64,000 nucleotides of DNA from Bacteroidales bacterium UBA3810 (GCA_002368645.1 DFEE01000003.1:4345-68344); one strand, 5' to 3'. Shown: positions 34,406 through 43,036, counted from the stretch's first letter. Numbers and translations: made by a program. Notes: a model not told the origin generated them from the sequence alone.

Positions 34406-35322
34406 TTATTTACTTGGAAACGGGTGTTGCCGTTCTGGATGAAATCCACAATCTGCTTGGCAGCCGCGATGCCGGCGTTGATATTCGCCTCAGCGGTCTG
34501 CGCCCCCATCTTCTTGGGCGTAGCGAAATAGCGTCCCTCGAAGAGCGTGCGGAACTTGGCGTCTGCTACCGGCATAATATCGGTCATGTACTTGAGGTCG
34601 GCACGCTCCTGCATGAGAGCAATCAGCCCTTCCTCGTCAATCACCTCCTTGCGGGCGGTATTGACCAGCACGCCGCCCTTCGGCATGAGGTTCACCAGAT
34701 CGTGATTGATAGAGCCCTTGGTTTCTGCCGTTGCCGGAATATGCAAGCTCACGATGTCGCAGGTCTTGTACAGTTCCTCAGCGGAGTGTAGCGGTTTCAC
34801 GTTCGCGGCAGTCATCGCCTCGTCCGGACAGTAGGCATCGTAGGCATAGACCTCCATGCCGAAGCCCTGCGCAATACGCGCTACGTTACGCCCTACATTG
34901 CCAAAGGCGTGAATACCGAGTTTCTTACCCTTGAGTTCGGTGCCGCTTGTGCCGTTGTAGAGGTTACGCACGGCATAGACCATGAGCCCGAGCGCGAGCT
35001 CCGCCACGGCGTTGCTATTCTGCCCGGGGGTGTTCATCGCTACCACCTTATGAGCAGTGGCCGCCTCCAAGTCGATGTTGTCATAACCGGCGCCGGCACG
35101 TACTACGATCTTCAGGTTCTTGGCGGCATCCAAAACCGCAGCGTCCACGACATCCGAACGGATAATCAGTGCATCGGCATCAGCCACGGCGTCCAAGAGC
35201 TGCTGCTTGTCCGTATATTTCTCCAGAAGCGCGAGTTCGTATCCTGCGCCCTCTACCACTTCGCGGATGCCGTCCACGGCCACTTTCGCAAAGGGTTTCT
35301 CTGTTGCTACAAGTACTTTCAT
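34402..35322 (-). CDS. serA: D-3-phosphoglycerate dehydrogenase (short form)
   Basis: First step of serine synthesis: oxidises 3-phosphoglycerate with NAD. The 306-residue form lacks the C-terminal ACT regulatory domain, so serine feedback through ACT is not expected. The NAD-binding core has KLGIHAFGNVGRNVARIA near 135-152. Catalytic residues lie in VRAGAGYDNID near 73 and NTARKEVIDEEG near 222; the histidine usual at the end of the family is not evident here, where AKFRTLFEGRYFATPKK appears instead. It is directly downstream of serC, with an 8-bp-period repeat between them. Confidence 0.88.
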   Translation of the reverse strand: MKVLVATEKPFAKVAVDGIREVVEGAGYELALLEKYTDKQQLLDAVADADALIIRSDVVDAAVLDAAKNLKIVVRAGAGYDNIDLEAATAHKVVAMNTPGQNSNAVAELALGLMVYAVRNLYNGTSGTELKGKKLGIHAFGNVGRNVARIAQGFGMEVYAYDAYCPDEAMTAANVKPLHSAEELYKTCDIVSLHIPATAETKGSINHDLVNLMPKGGVLVNTARKEVIDEEGLIALMQERADLKYMTDIMPVADAKFRTLFEGRYFATPKKMGAQTAEANINAGIAAAKQIVDFIQNGNTRFQVNK

Positions 35323-35329
35323 AATTCTT

Positions 35330-35366
35330 CGATTTTTCGATATATCGATATAACGGTATTTCGATT
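35330..35366. repeat. 8-bp-period spacer repeat
   Basis: Words CGATTTTT / CGATATAT / CGATATAA / CGGTATTT fill the serC-serA gap, starting at the serC stop codon on the coding strand. Confidence 0.75.
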
Positions 35367-36444
35367 AATGTAATTTTTCGTATTCTTTGATGCAATCAAC
35401 GAGTGCCTGCACGCCCTCGAGGTCCATCGCGTTATAGCAGGAAGCACGGAAACCGCCTACCAGACGGTGTCCCTTGATACCCACCATGCCTTTCGCCGTA
35501 GCGAACTTGAAGAAATCGTCCTGCAGATCCTCGTAGCCCGGCTTGAATACGAAACAGATGTTCATGCGGCTGCGATCCTCTTTCTTGCTGATCGTCGGCA
35601 TGAAGAGTTTGGACTCATCGAGACATTTGTAGAGCAGGTCGGCTTTGGCTTTGTTGCGCGCCTCGATCCACTGTACACCGCCATGTGCCTTGAGCCAGCG
35701 GAGGGTCAACAGCGCCGTATAAACCGGCAGTACAGGAGGCGTATTGAACATCGAGCCGCCGTCGATGTGGGTTCTGTAATCCAGCATCGTCGGGATATAA
35801 CGGCTTACCTTGCCCAGTGCAGACTCCTTGACAATCACAAAGGTCACACCGGCAGGCGCGAGGTTCTTCTGCGCACCGCCGTAGATGATGTCGTACTGGC
35901 TCACGTCTATCGGGCGGCTCAGGATGTCGGACGACATATCGGCTACCAAAGGCACATTGCCTTTCTTCGCGTAAATCTCAGCCAGTTTGGCATCGTTGAT
36001 CTCGGTACCGAAGATGGTGTTGTTGGTGGTGATATGGAAATAATCCGCGTCCTGCGGAATCTCGTAATCGGTCGGAATAGAGTCTGTGGAAGCAGCCACC
36101 TCTATCACCTCGCCGAAGCCTTTCGCCTCTTTGAGTGCTTTCTTGGACCACACACCGGTGTTGAGGTACGCCGCTTTCTTCTCCAGCATGTTGAACGGCA
36201 CCATGCAGAACTGCAGGCTGGCACCGCCGCCGAGGAAGAGCACACGGTAACCCTCGGGGATGTTGAGCAACTCCTTGAAGAGCGCCTCCGCCTCATCCAT
36301 GACGGGTTGGAAATACTTCGCGCGGTGAGAGATCTCCAGTACAGAAAGACCTTCCCCCTGGAAGTCGATTACGGCTTCCGCGGTTTGCTTGATTACTTCT
36401 TGCGGCAGGATAGACGGACCTGCATTAAAGTTGTACTTCTTCAT
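35365..36444 (-). CDS. serC: Phosphoserine aminotransferase
   Basis: Second step of serine synthesis and also used in pyridoxal phosphate synthesis. A class V PLP enzyme of 359 residues, the usual length. Signatures are KYNFNAGPSILPQEV at the start, FLGGGASLQF near 70, MSSDILSRPID near 169 and the PLP lysine in YGGAQKNLAPAGVT near 189-202. It lies between the carboxyltransferase gene and serA on the same strand, so the serine genes are probably one operon. Confidence 0.96.
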   Translation of the reverse strand: MKKYNFNAGPSILPQEVIKQTAEAVIDFQGEGLSVLEISHRAKYFQPVMDEAEALFKELLNIPEGYRVLFLGGGASLQFCMVPFNMLEKKAAYLNTGVWSKKALKEAKGFGEVIEVAASTDSIPTDYEIPQDADYFHITTNNTIFGTEINDAKLAEIYAKKGNVPLVADMSSDILSRPIDVSQYDIIYGGAQKNLAPAGVTFVIVKESALGKVSRYIPTMLDYRTHIDGGSMFNTPPVLPVYTALLTLRWLKAHGGVQWIEARNKAKADLLYKCLDESKLFMPTISKKEDRSRMNICFVFKPGYEDLQDDFFKFATAKGMVGIKGHRLVGGFRASCYNAMDLEGVQALVDCIKEYEKLH

Positions 36445-36465
36445 ACGATTAGTATTTTAGATGGT

Positions 36466-38133
36466 TTATTTCAACGTATAATATTTATTGTTCCAAGCGG
36501 TAGGATGGATGTACGGCAGTTCTATGATGCCTTCCTTGTGCTGCTTGCCTTGCGCGAGGTGGAGCGCCATAGCCACTGCTGCCATTTCATCGGCGTTGGC
36601 ATTGGCGTTGGCTTTCGGCTGTGCAGGGGCTGCCAAGTACTGACGCAGGTTCTCCGGCACTTGTTTGCCGGCTTTCTGCATGCGCTCGGCAAGATCCTTG
36701 TTAAACTGCTCTTTGGCAATACCGGATTTGTACTCGCGGTACTGCTTGTCATGCATAGCGAACTCAAAGAGTTCCTCGTCGTCCTGTCCGCGCTCCCAGC
36801 CCAGTTCCTCCATTTCCTTGATATATTGCGGCAGCACATCGGGATAGAGTGCCTGCGGGTCGCCGGTATAGAACTCAAATCCTTTCTCCTTGGCGAGTTC
36901 GATGATCTCCGGTGCCAGAGTGCCGGGCAGTTTGCCGGACTTGCCGAGTATCATGCCCCACATGGCGGGGTCCATGCGTGTGAACGGTTTTTCCCCCATG
37001 GAACGGCTGAAGAGGTTCATAAGAGCTGCGTTCTTGACGTACTGGCTGAACGGCGTAACCAGACACGGCGTACCGAGCATCGGCCATACGCGCTGCACTT
37101 CCTGGAACAACTCCACGAGCAGTTCGTCTTCGCTGAGTGTTTTCTCACCGCGCTTCTTGAGGTTGGCGTTGATAGCGGCGTGCATCCCTTTGAGATCCGC
37201 CATCAGCGAACCCATCATGCCTCCCGGCAGACCGCAGCCTACCAGTAAAGAAGTCATCTTGGAGTTACGCGGGTCGATCCAGTAACCTAAGAAATCATCA
37301 ATAAACTCTTGCGTCAGTTTGCGCGCCTCCATATAGGCTTTCATATTGATGTCTTTGACAAGGAATCCTGCCTCGCGGAGCATTGCCTGAATAGTGATTA
37401 CATCAGGATGTACCATGCCCCAGGAGAGCGGCTCGATTGCGACATCCAGCACATCGCCGCCGGCTTTGGCGACCTCTAACATCGAAGCCACCGAGAAACC
37501 GGGACCCGTATGACCGTGGTATTGGATGATAATATCCGGATGTTTCTCCTTGACAGCCGCAACTATCTTGCCCAGCATCGTCGGACGGCCGATGCCCGCC
37601 ATGTCTTTGAGACATATCTCCTGCGCGCCGTTGGCTATCAGTTCCTCCGCCAGATTGACGTAGTACTCCACCGTGTGAACGGGTGAGAAGGTGATACACA
37701 TCGTAGCCTGTGCGGTCATGCCGGCTGCTTTCGCCCATTTGATGGACGGGATGATGTTACGCGGGTCGTTCAGACCGCAGAAGATACGGGTGATGTCCAC
37801 GCCCTGTGCGTGCTTCACTTTGTACATCAACCGGCGCACGTCAGCCGGAACGGGGTTCATGCGCAGCGCATTGAGTCCGCGGTCGAGCATGTGGGTCTTG
37901 ATACCCGCTTCATTGAACGGTTTGGTGAATGTACGGACCGCCTGATTGGGGTTCTCTCCGTAAAGGAGGTTCACCTGCTCCGAGGCACCGCCGTTAGTCT
38001 CCACGCGGTCAAAACAACCCATGTCGATGATCACAGGTGCCACGCGTGCCAACTGGTCTTTGCGCGGTACGTACTTACCGGACGATTGCCACATGTCGCG
38101 GTAAACCAAACTAAATTGAATCTCTTTTTTCAT
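36466..38133 (-). CDS. Pyruvate carboxylase subunit B / oxaloacetate decarboxylase alpha-like carboxyltransferase
   Basis: A 555-residue TIM-barrel carboxyltransferase. The HMGL-like domain begins QFSLVYRDMWQSS and carries metal/substrate residues in CLKDMAGIG near 192 and QYHGHTGPG near 219. The conserved C-terminal PYC_OADA domain follows. No biotinyl MKM motif is seen at the C-terminus, so the biotin carrier must be another protein. It takes part in pyruvate/oxaloacetate exchange or methylmalonyl carboxyl transfer; the exact reaction cannot be told. A Pro/Ala-Asn-rich linker (QPKANANANADE) lies near residue 510. Confidence 0.85.
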   Translation of the reverse strand: MKKEIQFSLVYRDMWQSSGKYVPRKDQLARVAPVIIDMGCFDRVETNGGASEQVNLLYGENPNQAVRTFTKPFNEAGIKTHMLDRGLNALRMNPVPADVRRLMYKVKHAQGVDITRIFCGLNDPRNIIPSIKWAKAAGMTAQATMCITFSPVHTVEYYVNLAEELIANGAQEICLKDMAGIGRPTMLGKIVAAVKEKHPDIIIQYHGHTGPGFSVASMLEVAKAGGDVLDVAIEPLSWGMVHPDVITIQAMLREAGFLVKDINMKAYMEARKLTQEFIDDFLGYWIDPRNSKMTSLLVGCGLPGGMMGSLMADLKGMHAAINANLKKRGEKTLSEDELLVELFQEVQRVWPMLGTPCLVTPFSQYVKNAALMNLFSRSMGEKPFTRMDPAMWGMILGKSGKLPGTLAPEIIELAKEKGFEFYTGDPQALYPDVLPQYIKEMEELGWERGQDDEELFEFAMHDKQYREYKSGIAKEQFNKDLAERMQKAGKQVPENLRQYLAAPAQPKANANANADEMAAVAMALHLAQGKQHKEGIIELPYIHPTAWNNKYYTLK

Positions 38134-38147
38134 ATATTTTGTTTTTT

Positions 38148-38163
38148 CGATATTTCGTCATTA
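38148..38163. repeat. Short 8-bp-period spacer repeat
   Basis: Two 8-base words (CGATATTT, CGTCATTA), which on the coding strand follow directly from the stop codon of the Wzi-like gene, as at the trpS stop. Confidence 0.55.
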
Positions 38164-40014
38164 AAAGCCGAAACTCAGTCCGCAGGTGAAGGTAAAGTTC
38201 GAGCCCTGCAGATAAGCCGGCGTGTATTTGTTGAGGTAATAGTTTTTCAGGTCGTCTCCCGTCAGTTCCTGCGAGGTGCCATCGGCGTTCCAGCCTCTGT
38301 CCTCGCCCAAGATGCGCTCCGAGGCAGGCACAAACGCACGCGCGTTGTTCCATTGTACGTCCACATGCGCGTAGCAGTTGTTGAACACCTCATACACCGC
38401 GTGGAAGGAAACCATGTCGTTTCGCCATATCTTTTCCGCAAAAGGCTTCTGAGAAAGAATAGGATGCGGGGTGCTCCTGTAACTGGCTATGTATTCCCGC
38501 ACGTAGTCATACGCGCGGTACTTGGTGTCCTGGGTATAGTCGAGCGTCAGACGCAGGCTGCGCGTCGGGCGGTAGGAGAGCTGCACGAAGATTGACTGCG
38601 CATTATCGCCCATGTAATGCCCCATGTTATAGCTGTTGGAAGTATAATCGAGCACCTTGACCGAGTGGGTGTAGCAGGCGATGTACGCCCGCATGAACTC
38701 GCCACGCAGCGCCAAGCCCTTCACCGGCCAACCGCTCCAGTTGAAGCCCACGAGGTATGACACAGGGTTATGCTCGGGGTTGGAGGGTTTGAGCCGCGCG
38801 AACTTGAACTCATCGAGGAAGAAGGAACCGTATAGCCGGAGATGATCCGTCGGACGGACGGTGAGGGTGGCAAAGACCTGGGAGTTCTGGTTCTCGGAAC
38901 CCAATCCCTTGGTCAGCAGATGGTCCAGCGACTTGAAGAACGCAACCGGTATGAAATACGCCGCTTGCACGTTCCGCTCGGCATAGACAATGGAGTTACC
39001 GAACGAGAACTGGATGTACTTGATGGGCATGAAGGTGAACATGTTTGCCGCCATGAACTTGTTGGCGGGACGGTATTCACGCTCCGTCACCCCTTCTTTC
39101 TGCCGTTCCGAATAGTAATAGGTCGAGTCCATGACATTAGACGGCAGCCACGCATGGAAATAATCGAACTGGAACCACCGGCAGGGCGTCAACTGGAGGG
39201 TCACCATCGGCACAGCCGGATTGTGCGCGGAGAGAATGTTCGACGCGTGCTGGGCGTCTCCCCATTGGATGCGCTCGCGCTGCACGCCGATACTGCCCCA
39301 CCACATATAGAGCGATATACCGCCTCGGGAATCCGAGAAATCGCCTCCGTAGTTCGCCTCTTTGTACTGCACGCCGGGGATATTATTGAGGTACAGCGGT
39401 TTGGTTATGCGCGAGCCCTCTATGCCCTGCCCGCTCCAGCTGTTGTCCCGGATCGAGCCCCAGATAGAGAGGTGGTGAGCTATGTCCATCTGTATCTCCG
39501 CGCCGTACCACCGGTGCATCAGCAACCCGTGTTTGTTGTAACTGAGGTCCATGCCGAGGATCGGACGCACACGCATCTTGAAGATCTTGTCCTTCGTCAG
39601 GATATGCAAGCTCGGGTCCGCCAGCGAGAGATTGGACACGCCCGTAATCCACTGGGTCACATGCCTGTGCCCGTACGAATAATAGGTCGGCAGGGTGTCG
39701 AGCTCCAGCGCATAATCCTGCATATAGAACCGCAAGTCATCCTTCTGCCGTTTGTCGAGCAGCGAGTCCTTGCGCTGCGCCTCCGCTAACATCCGCCCTA
39801 TTGCGTCGCGGGTGTAAGGCTTGACAGCCGCGTTGGAGGAAATCACGCCGTCGGTGGTCAACTCCTCTAAAAAATCATAGATCTCCGTGTACTCGATCGC
39901 CTGCGGTATCCGCTGGGCATGGATAGTTGACAATTGACAATTGACAATTGACAATGCCAAAACTACGGTCGACCACCGAAAATAGTTGTGAGCACATTTC
40001 TTCATAACCATCAA
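38161..40014 (-). CDS. Wzi-like outer-membrane barrel protein
   Basis: A 617-residue exported barrel. After the signal peptide, the region QAIEYTEIYDFLEELTTDG near 37-55 followed by KPYTRDAIGRMLAEA resembles the N-terminus of the capsule-assembly Wzi family. The rest alternates aromatic and polar residues and ends FTFTCGLSFGF, a typical last barrel strand. In capsulated bacteria Wzi anchors capsule at the surface, a plausible link to the polysaccharide locus 8 kb away. Codons about 20-30, inside the signal peptide, consist of a 7-bp tandem repeat (SIVNCQLS). The family call is moderate. Confidence 0.62.
   Translation of the reverse strand: MMVMKKCAHNYFRWSTVVLALSIVNCQLSTIHAQRIPQAIEYTEIYDFLEELTTDGVISSNAAVKPYTRDAIGRMLAEAQRKDSLLDKRQKDDLRFYMQDYALELDTLPTYYSYGHRHVTQWITGVSNLSLADPSLHILTKDKIFKMRVRPILGMDLSYNKHGLLMHRWYGAEIQMDIAHHLSIWGSIRDNSWSGQGIEGSRITKPLYLNNIPGVQYKEANYGGDFSDSRGGISLYMWWGSIGVQRERIQWGDAQHASNILSAHNPAVPMVTLQLTPCRWFQFDYFHAWLPSNVMDSTYYYSERQKEGVTEREYRPANKFMAANMFTFMPIKYIQFSFGNSIVYAERNVQAAYFIPVAFFKSLDHLLTKGLGSENQNSQVFATLTVRPTDHLRLYGSFFLDEFKFARLKPSNPEHNPVSYLVGFNWSGWPVKGLALRGEFMRAYIACYTHSVKVLDYTSNSYNMGHYMGDNAQSIFVQLSYRPTRSLRLTLDYTQDTKYRAYDYVREYIASYRSTPHPILSQKPFAEKIWRNDMVSFHAVYEVFNNCYAHVDVQWNNARAFVPASERILGEDRGWNADGTSQELTGDDLKNYYLNKYTPAYLQGSNFTFTCGLSFGF
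39924..39955. repeat. 7-bp tandem repeat in a signal-peptide coding region
   Basis: About four copies of the 7-base word ACAATTG/TTGACAA lie in the hydrophobic part of the Wzi-like signal peptide and encode LSIVNCQLST. Confidence 0.85.
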
Positions 40015-40052
40015 CTATCAACTATAAATTATCAACTATCAACTACCAATTA
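40010..40052. repeat. 7-bp tandem repeat in the spacer upstream of the Wzi-like gene
   Basis: Repeats of the 7-base word TCAACTA (with one AT-rich interruption) fill the gap between the OmpH-like gene and the Wzi-like gene. Confidence 0.8.
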
Positions 40053-40676
40053 CTTCTTATACCTTGCGTTCAGGCCCTCAATCACCTCATCGGTGATGTC
40101 ATAACCTGCCACTTTGTTCATCAGCACGGCGTCGTTGAGGATCAGATGGTAATGTCCGTCGGCATTCAATACACGCAGATATGCCTGCACGGAGTCCTGA
40201 AGCTGCTTGGTCAGCGCAGCCTGCTGGTTCATGAAATCCGAGCTGAGTTGCTGGCGCAGGTTCTCGAGGTCCTGCTGTTTGGCGAGCAGTTGCTGCTCTT
40301 TGTTCTGCAGACGGTTCTGCTCGCTCTCCGCACGCTCACGGCTCAGGAAAGCACCTGCCTCCACCTTCTTCTGGAAATTGAGTACATCCTGCTGGAACGT
40401 CTCGTACTCTTTCTGGAAGGATTTGGCGCGGCTGTCCAGTTTGACCATCGACTCCTCGTACTGGCTCTGCAGTTTGTCGGACGACTCTACTGCCAGCGTG
40501 TAGTGGGTCAGGATCGAATCGGTGTTCACGACCGCCACCGGAAGCAACTCACCCTGCGCCTCTACATCCGCATTAGCGGACTTCTTGCCCCAAGGATTGT
40601 ACGTAAAAAAGAGAATAAACAGCGCAACCACTCCGGCTGCCAAAATCGACTCAACGATAATACTTGATTTGTTCAT
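40050..40676 (-). CDS. OmpH/Skp-family periplasmic chaperone-like protein
   Basis: A 208-residue protein. The start MNKSSIIVESILAAG is chosen; the longer frame begins in the upstream gene's stop region. One N-terminal transmembrane segment (IVESILAAGVVALFILFFTY) is followed by a strand with VAVVNTDSIL, the Skp entry motif, then a long coiled coil (about 75-165, rich in Q, E, K and L) and a closing segment. Skp proteins bind unfolded outer-membrane proteins in the periplasm; here the protein seems membrane-anchored. It directly precedes a gene for an outer-membrane barrel, which fits. Confidence 0.85.
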   Translation of the reverse strand: MNKSSIIVESILAAGVVALFILFFTYNPWGKKSANADVEAQGELLPVAVVNTDSILTHYTLAVESSDKLQSQYEESMVKLDSRAKSFQKEYETFQQDVLNFQKKVEAGAFLSRERAESEQNRLQNKEQQLLAKQQDLENLRQQLSSDFMNQQAALTKQLQDSVQAYLRVLNADGHYHLILNDAVLMNKVAGYDITDEVIEGLNARYKK

Positions 40677-40698
40677 AATATAATTTGTTTTTAATTTT

Positions 40699-40905
40699 TC
40701 ATTCATCAATCTTTAGCTTCTTATCCGCGGCACGTTTTGCCTCGCGGTCCAGCGAGGTGGCGCAATGGATATTATCCTTCTTCATGCGCTCATTCTGATG
40801 AATATGCTGCGAGCGGAAAGAATGGTCCTTGCGGAAAATCACCCCCACGCTCAACAGCAACATCGCCGCGCCGAGAAGTCCTATGGTTATCAGTATTGTT
40901 TTCAT
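40699..40905 (-). CDS. Small single-span membrane protein
   Basis: A 68-residue protein with one N-terminal hydrophobic segment (MKTILITIGLLGAAMLLLSVGVIF) and a basic, hydrophilic tail that contains DNIHCATSLDREAKR. It lies 3 bases after mnmE and 22 bases before the OmpH-like gene on the same strand, so it is very likely expressed. Its function is unknown. Confidence 0.7.
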   Translation of the reverse strand: MKTILITIGLLGAAMLLLSVGVIFRKDHSFRSQHIHQNERMKKDNIHCATSLDREAKRAADKKLKIDE

Positions 40906-40908
40906 TTC

Positions 40909-42228
40909 TTATTTTCCTATACAGAATTTGCTGAATATATTGTCAAGCACCTCGGTGTTGGTGATCTTCCCCGTTACTTCGCCGAGTGCGGAGAGACAGT
41001 CCTGCAGATCCATGGAGAGCAGTTCGCCGGAGAGGTTGCCGGCGAGTCCCTGCTGTACACGGATAATCGCTTCATGCGCACGGCAGACTGCCTCGTAGTG
41101 CCGTGCGTTGGAGAGCATGACTGCCGAGGTCTGCGTCATCTCCTTGGCGACACGCACCAATTCCCGTCTGAGAGGCTCTATGTCGCCGTTCTTGGCGGAG
41201 ATGAGGAGGGTGCTGGCATCGGCTTTGGCATCGGGGATCAAGTCGCTCTTGTTGAGCACCTTGATGACTGTGCCCTTGATATTATCCGCCTCTTGCATTG
41301 TGCATTGTGTATTGTCCTCCACTCTCACCACGATCTGTGCCTGCCCGGCAGCGCGTTTGCTACGCTCAACCCCCATCTGCTCTATGACATCATCGGTCTC
41401 GCGCATTCCTGCGGTGTCTATCAGGCGGAACAGCATACCGTCGATGACCAGTGTGTCTTCGATCGTGTCCCGGGTCGTGCCTTGTATGTCAGAGACGATG
41501 GCGCGCTGTTCGCCCAAGAGGGCGTTCAGGAGCGTCGATTTGCCCACATTGGGCGCGCCGATGATAGCGACGGATATGCCGTTTTTGATGGCATTGCCGG
41601 CACGGAAAGAAGCTATGAGCGAGGCTAATTTATGCCCGATCTCGTCCGCCAAGGCGGTTAACTCCGACCGGTCGGCGAACTCCAACTCTTCATGATCCGC
41701 AAAATCGAGCTCCAGCTCGATGAGCGAAGTGAAATGCAGGAGTCTCTCACGTAACGCGGACAACTCATTGGAGACCGATCCGCGGAGCTGGCTCAAAGCG
41801 AGGTCTTTCTCTGCCTTGGACTGGGCGGCGATCAGATCCGCCACGGCTTCCGCACGGGTCAGATCCATCTTGCCGTTCAGGAACGCGCGGCGGGTGAACT
41901 CGCCCGGACCGGCAGCCCTGCAACCGGCGTCCATAAGCCAGCGGAGCAGCTCCTGCTGGATATAAAGACTGCCGTGACAGGCAATCTCCACGGTGTCCTC
42001 GCCCGTGAAGGAATGCGGGGCACGGAAGACGGAGCACAGCACCTCGTCCAATATCTCGCCGTTACGTTCCACACGCCCGTAATGAACCGTGCCTGCACCG
42101 GCTGCCGCCAATGGAGTTCGACCGCGGAAGAGGGTATCCACGATGGATATACTCTCTTCGCCCGAGACGCGGATGACGGCTATTCCGCCCGTTCCGTACG
42201 GTGTCGATATTGCGCAAATCGGTGCCAT
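40909..42228 (-). CDS. mnmE: tRNA modification GTPase MnmE
   Basis: With MnmG it modifies the wobble uridine of several tRNAs (cmnm5U). The 439-residue protein has the N-terminal tetrahydrofolate-binding domain (AICAISTPYGTGGIAVIRVSG), a helical middle, and an inserted G domain with GAPNVGKSTLLNALLG near 219-234 and DTAGMRETDD near 270. The C-terminus ends FSKFCIGK, with the family's invariant C-x-G-K. The promoter immediately upstream supports the start. Confidence 0.97.
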   Translation of the reverse strand: MAPICAISTPYGTGGIAVIRVSGEESISIVDTLFRGRTPLAAAGAGTVHYGRVERNGEILDEVLCSVFRAPHSFTGEDTVEIACHGSLYIQQELLRWLMDAGCRAAGPGEFTRRAFLNGKMDLTRAEAVADLIAAQSKAEKDLALSQLRGSVSNELSALRERLLHFTSLIELELDFADHEELEFADRSELTALADEIGHKLASLIASFRAGNAIKNGISVAIIGAPNVGKSTLLNALLGEQRAIVSDIQGTTRDTIEDTLVIDGMLFRLIDTAGMRETDDVIEQMGVERSKRAAGQAQIVVRVEDNTQCTMQEADNIKGTVIKVLNKSDLIPDAKADASTLLISAKNGDIEPLRRELVRVAKEMTQTSAVMLSNARHYEAVCRAHEAIIRVQQGLAGNLSGELLSMDLQDCLSALGEVTGKITNTEVLDNIFSKFCIGK

Positions 42229-42243
42229 ATACTAAAAGCGCTG

Positions 42244-42275
42244 CAAAGTTACTACTTTTTTTTGACATATGCAAG
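42244..42275 (-). promoter_or_regulatory. Bacteroidetes promoter of mnmE
   Basis: Minus strand: -33 CTTG followed by CATATGTC, exactly 20 bp, then -7 TAACTTTG (42244-42251), 15 bases before the ATG. Confidence 0.82.
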
Positions 42276-42284
42276 CGCATAAAG

Positions 42285-42527
42285 AAAAAAATGTCAAAGA
42301 TCGCTTGCAGTTTGTGTGCGGAGAGCTGCATTCCGCCCCGACGTCCCGCAGCGCGATGTTGCGGCAATCGTTCGCAAGAGGAGGCATAAAAGAAAAACAT
42401 CTGCGAAAGATGTCTGCCTTTTCACGTGCATGCCGGCACAGCCATGCAGGTGAATTCTTTTATGCCGTTCAGGGCTCCGCCTTTCGGCGGAAAGTGTCAT
42501 TCAAAGAGCCGCTGCTCCATGAAATTT
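42285..42527 (-). ncRNA. Candidate structured non-coding RNA upstream of mnmE
   Basis: No convincing gene is present, but the minus strand has a putative promoter at one end and a T-rich run at the other. Between them lie nested hairpins: a 12-bp stem (42383-42394 with 42455-42466) enclosing ACATCT-TTCGC-AGATGT (42397-42413) and a GCATG/CATGC hairpin (42428-42447). Outside it is TCCGCC-GAAA-GGCGGA (42476-42491). The GAAA and TTCG-like loops occur on the minus strand, which favours that direction. No match to tmRNA, RNase P or SRP RNA was recognised. A long AT/GC-mixed leader is the alternative. Confidence 0.4.
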
Positions 42528-42531
42528 TGTG

Positions 42532-42563
42532 CAAAGATACTACATTTTTGAGCGAAAAACAAT
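42532..42563 (-). promoter_or_regulatory. Putative promoter of the candidate RNA
   Basis: Minus strand: -33 ATTG, 20 bp, then -7 TATCTTTG (42532-42539). The -33 is weaker than at the other promoters. Confidence 0.42.
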
Positions 42564-42898
42564 AGACTCTTAATGAGAGGAAACTCTTTTTGGGTAGTCG
42601 TAGCGGAAATATGTTGCAGAACATAGAGGGATTCTTAAAATCAAGCATATTTTCCAGGGCGGGATTGTATCCCGCAAAAGAAGAAAGGGGCGGCGGCAAG
42701 TCGGAGTAATCTCGGAGTAATGTCGGAGGCAAGTGCTGTGCATTACCCGTCATGCACCCTTTTTGCACCCTTTTAGCATTCATTTACGAACGCATCTCGT
42801 TTGCATCCTGAACGTCTTAATACGGTGCTTTGACTCCGAGTTGCCTCTTACTTTACTCTTACTTGCCTCTTACTCGCCGCCGGGGATGCGAAATAAGA
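42564..42898. other. Gene-free spacer with hairpin and 11-bp repeats
   Basis: No gene is supported here. It contains a 6-bp hairpin GCGGGA-TTGTA-TCCCGC (42659-42675), an 11-bp-period array of TCGGAGTAAT-like words (about 42704-42728), two 11-base GCACCCTTTT words (about 42753-42774) and repeated TTGCCTCTTAC words (about 42840-42874). It marks the left edge of the accessory island. Confidence 0.6.
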
Positions 42899-42992
42899 AC
42901 TCCTTAAAGCCGAGATGACCGAGAGACAAAAAAAGCACAAATCGCCTAAAATACTTGCACAATTCAAAAAAAAGCAGTACCTTTGCAGCCGA
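42899..42992 (+). repeat. 94-bp direct repeat, left copy (contains a promoter)
   Basis: Nearly identical to 44297-44389 (three substitutions and a small indel region). It begins ACTCCTTAAAGCCGAGATGA and ends in the promoter and GCAGCCGA. The two copies bracket the DUF4143 ATPase gene. Confidence 0.9.
42954..42985 (+). promoter_or_regulatory. Bacteroidetes promoter of the DUF4143 ATPase gene
   Basis: -33 CTTG (42954-42957) followed by CACAATTC, exactly 20 bp, then -7 TACCTTTG (42978-42985). It is part of the left direct repeat. Confidence 0.84.
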
Positions 42993-42993
42993 T

Positions 42994-43033
42994 TACTGAC
43001 GAAATTTATAAAAATAAGTGATTTTCGTCAGTA
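42994..43033. promoter_or_regulatory. 11-bp inverted repeat just before the ATPase start codon
   Basis: TACTGACGAAA (42994-43004) and TTTCGTCAGTA (43023-43033) are separated by 18 bases; the ATG follows 3 bases later. The same core with the same 18-base gap recurs inside the gene at 44103-44144. It could be a protein-binding operator or an RNA hairpin controlling translation. Confidence 0.6.
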
Positions 43034-43036
43034 GAA

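Noticed and set aside
35467..37248. Plus-strand open frame of 593 codons
   Set aside because: It lies opposite serC and the carboxyltransferase gene, both of which have clear motifs; its protein shows low-complexity shadow composition. It is open only because of codon bias on the other strand.
38842..39789. Plus-strand open frame of 315 codons
   Set aside because: Antisense to the Wzi-like barrel gene, which has a signal peptide and sensible barrel composition.
42469..42783. Minus-strand frame of 104 codons upstream of the candidate RNA
   Set aside because: It runs across an 11-bp repeat array, a hairpin and a probable promoter, and its composition does not resemble a protein.
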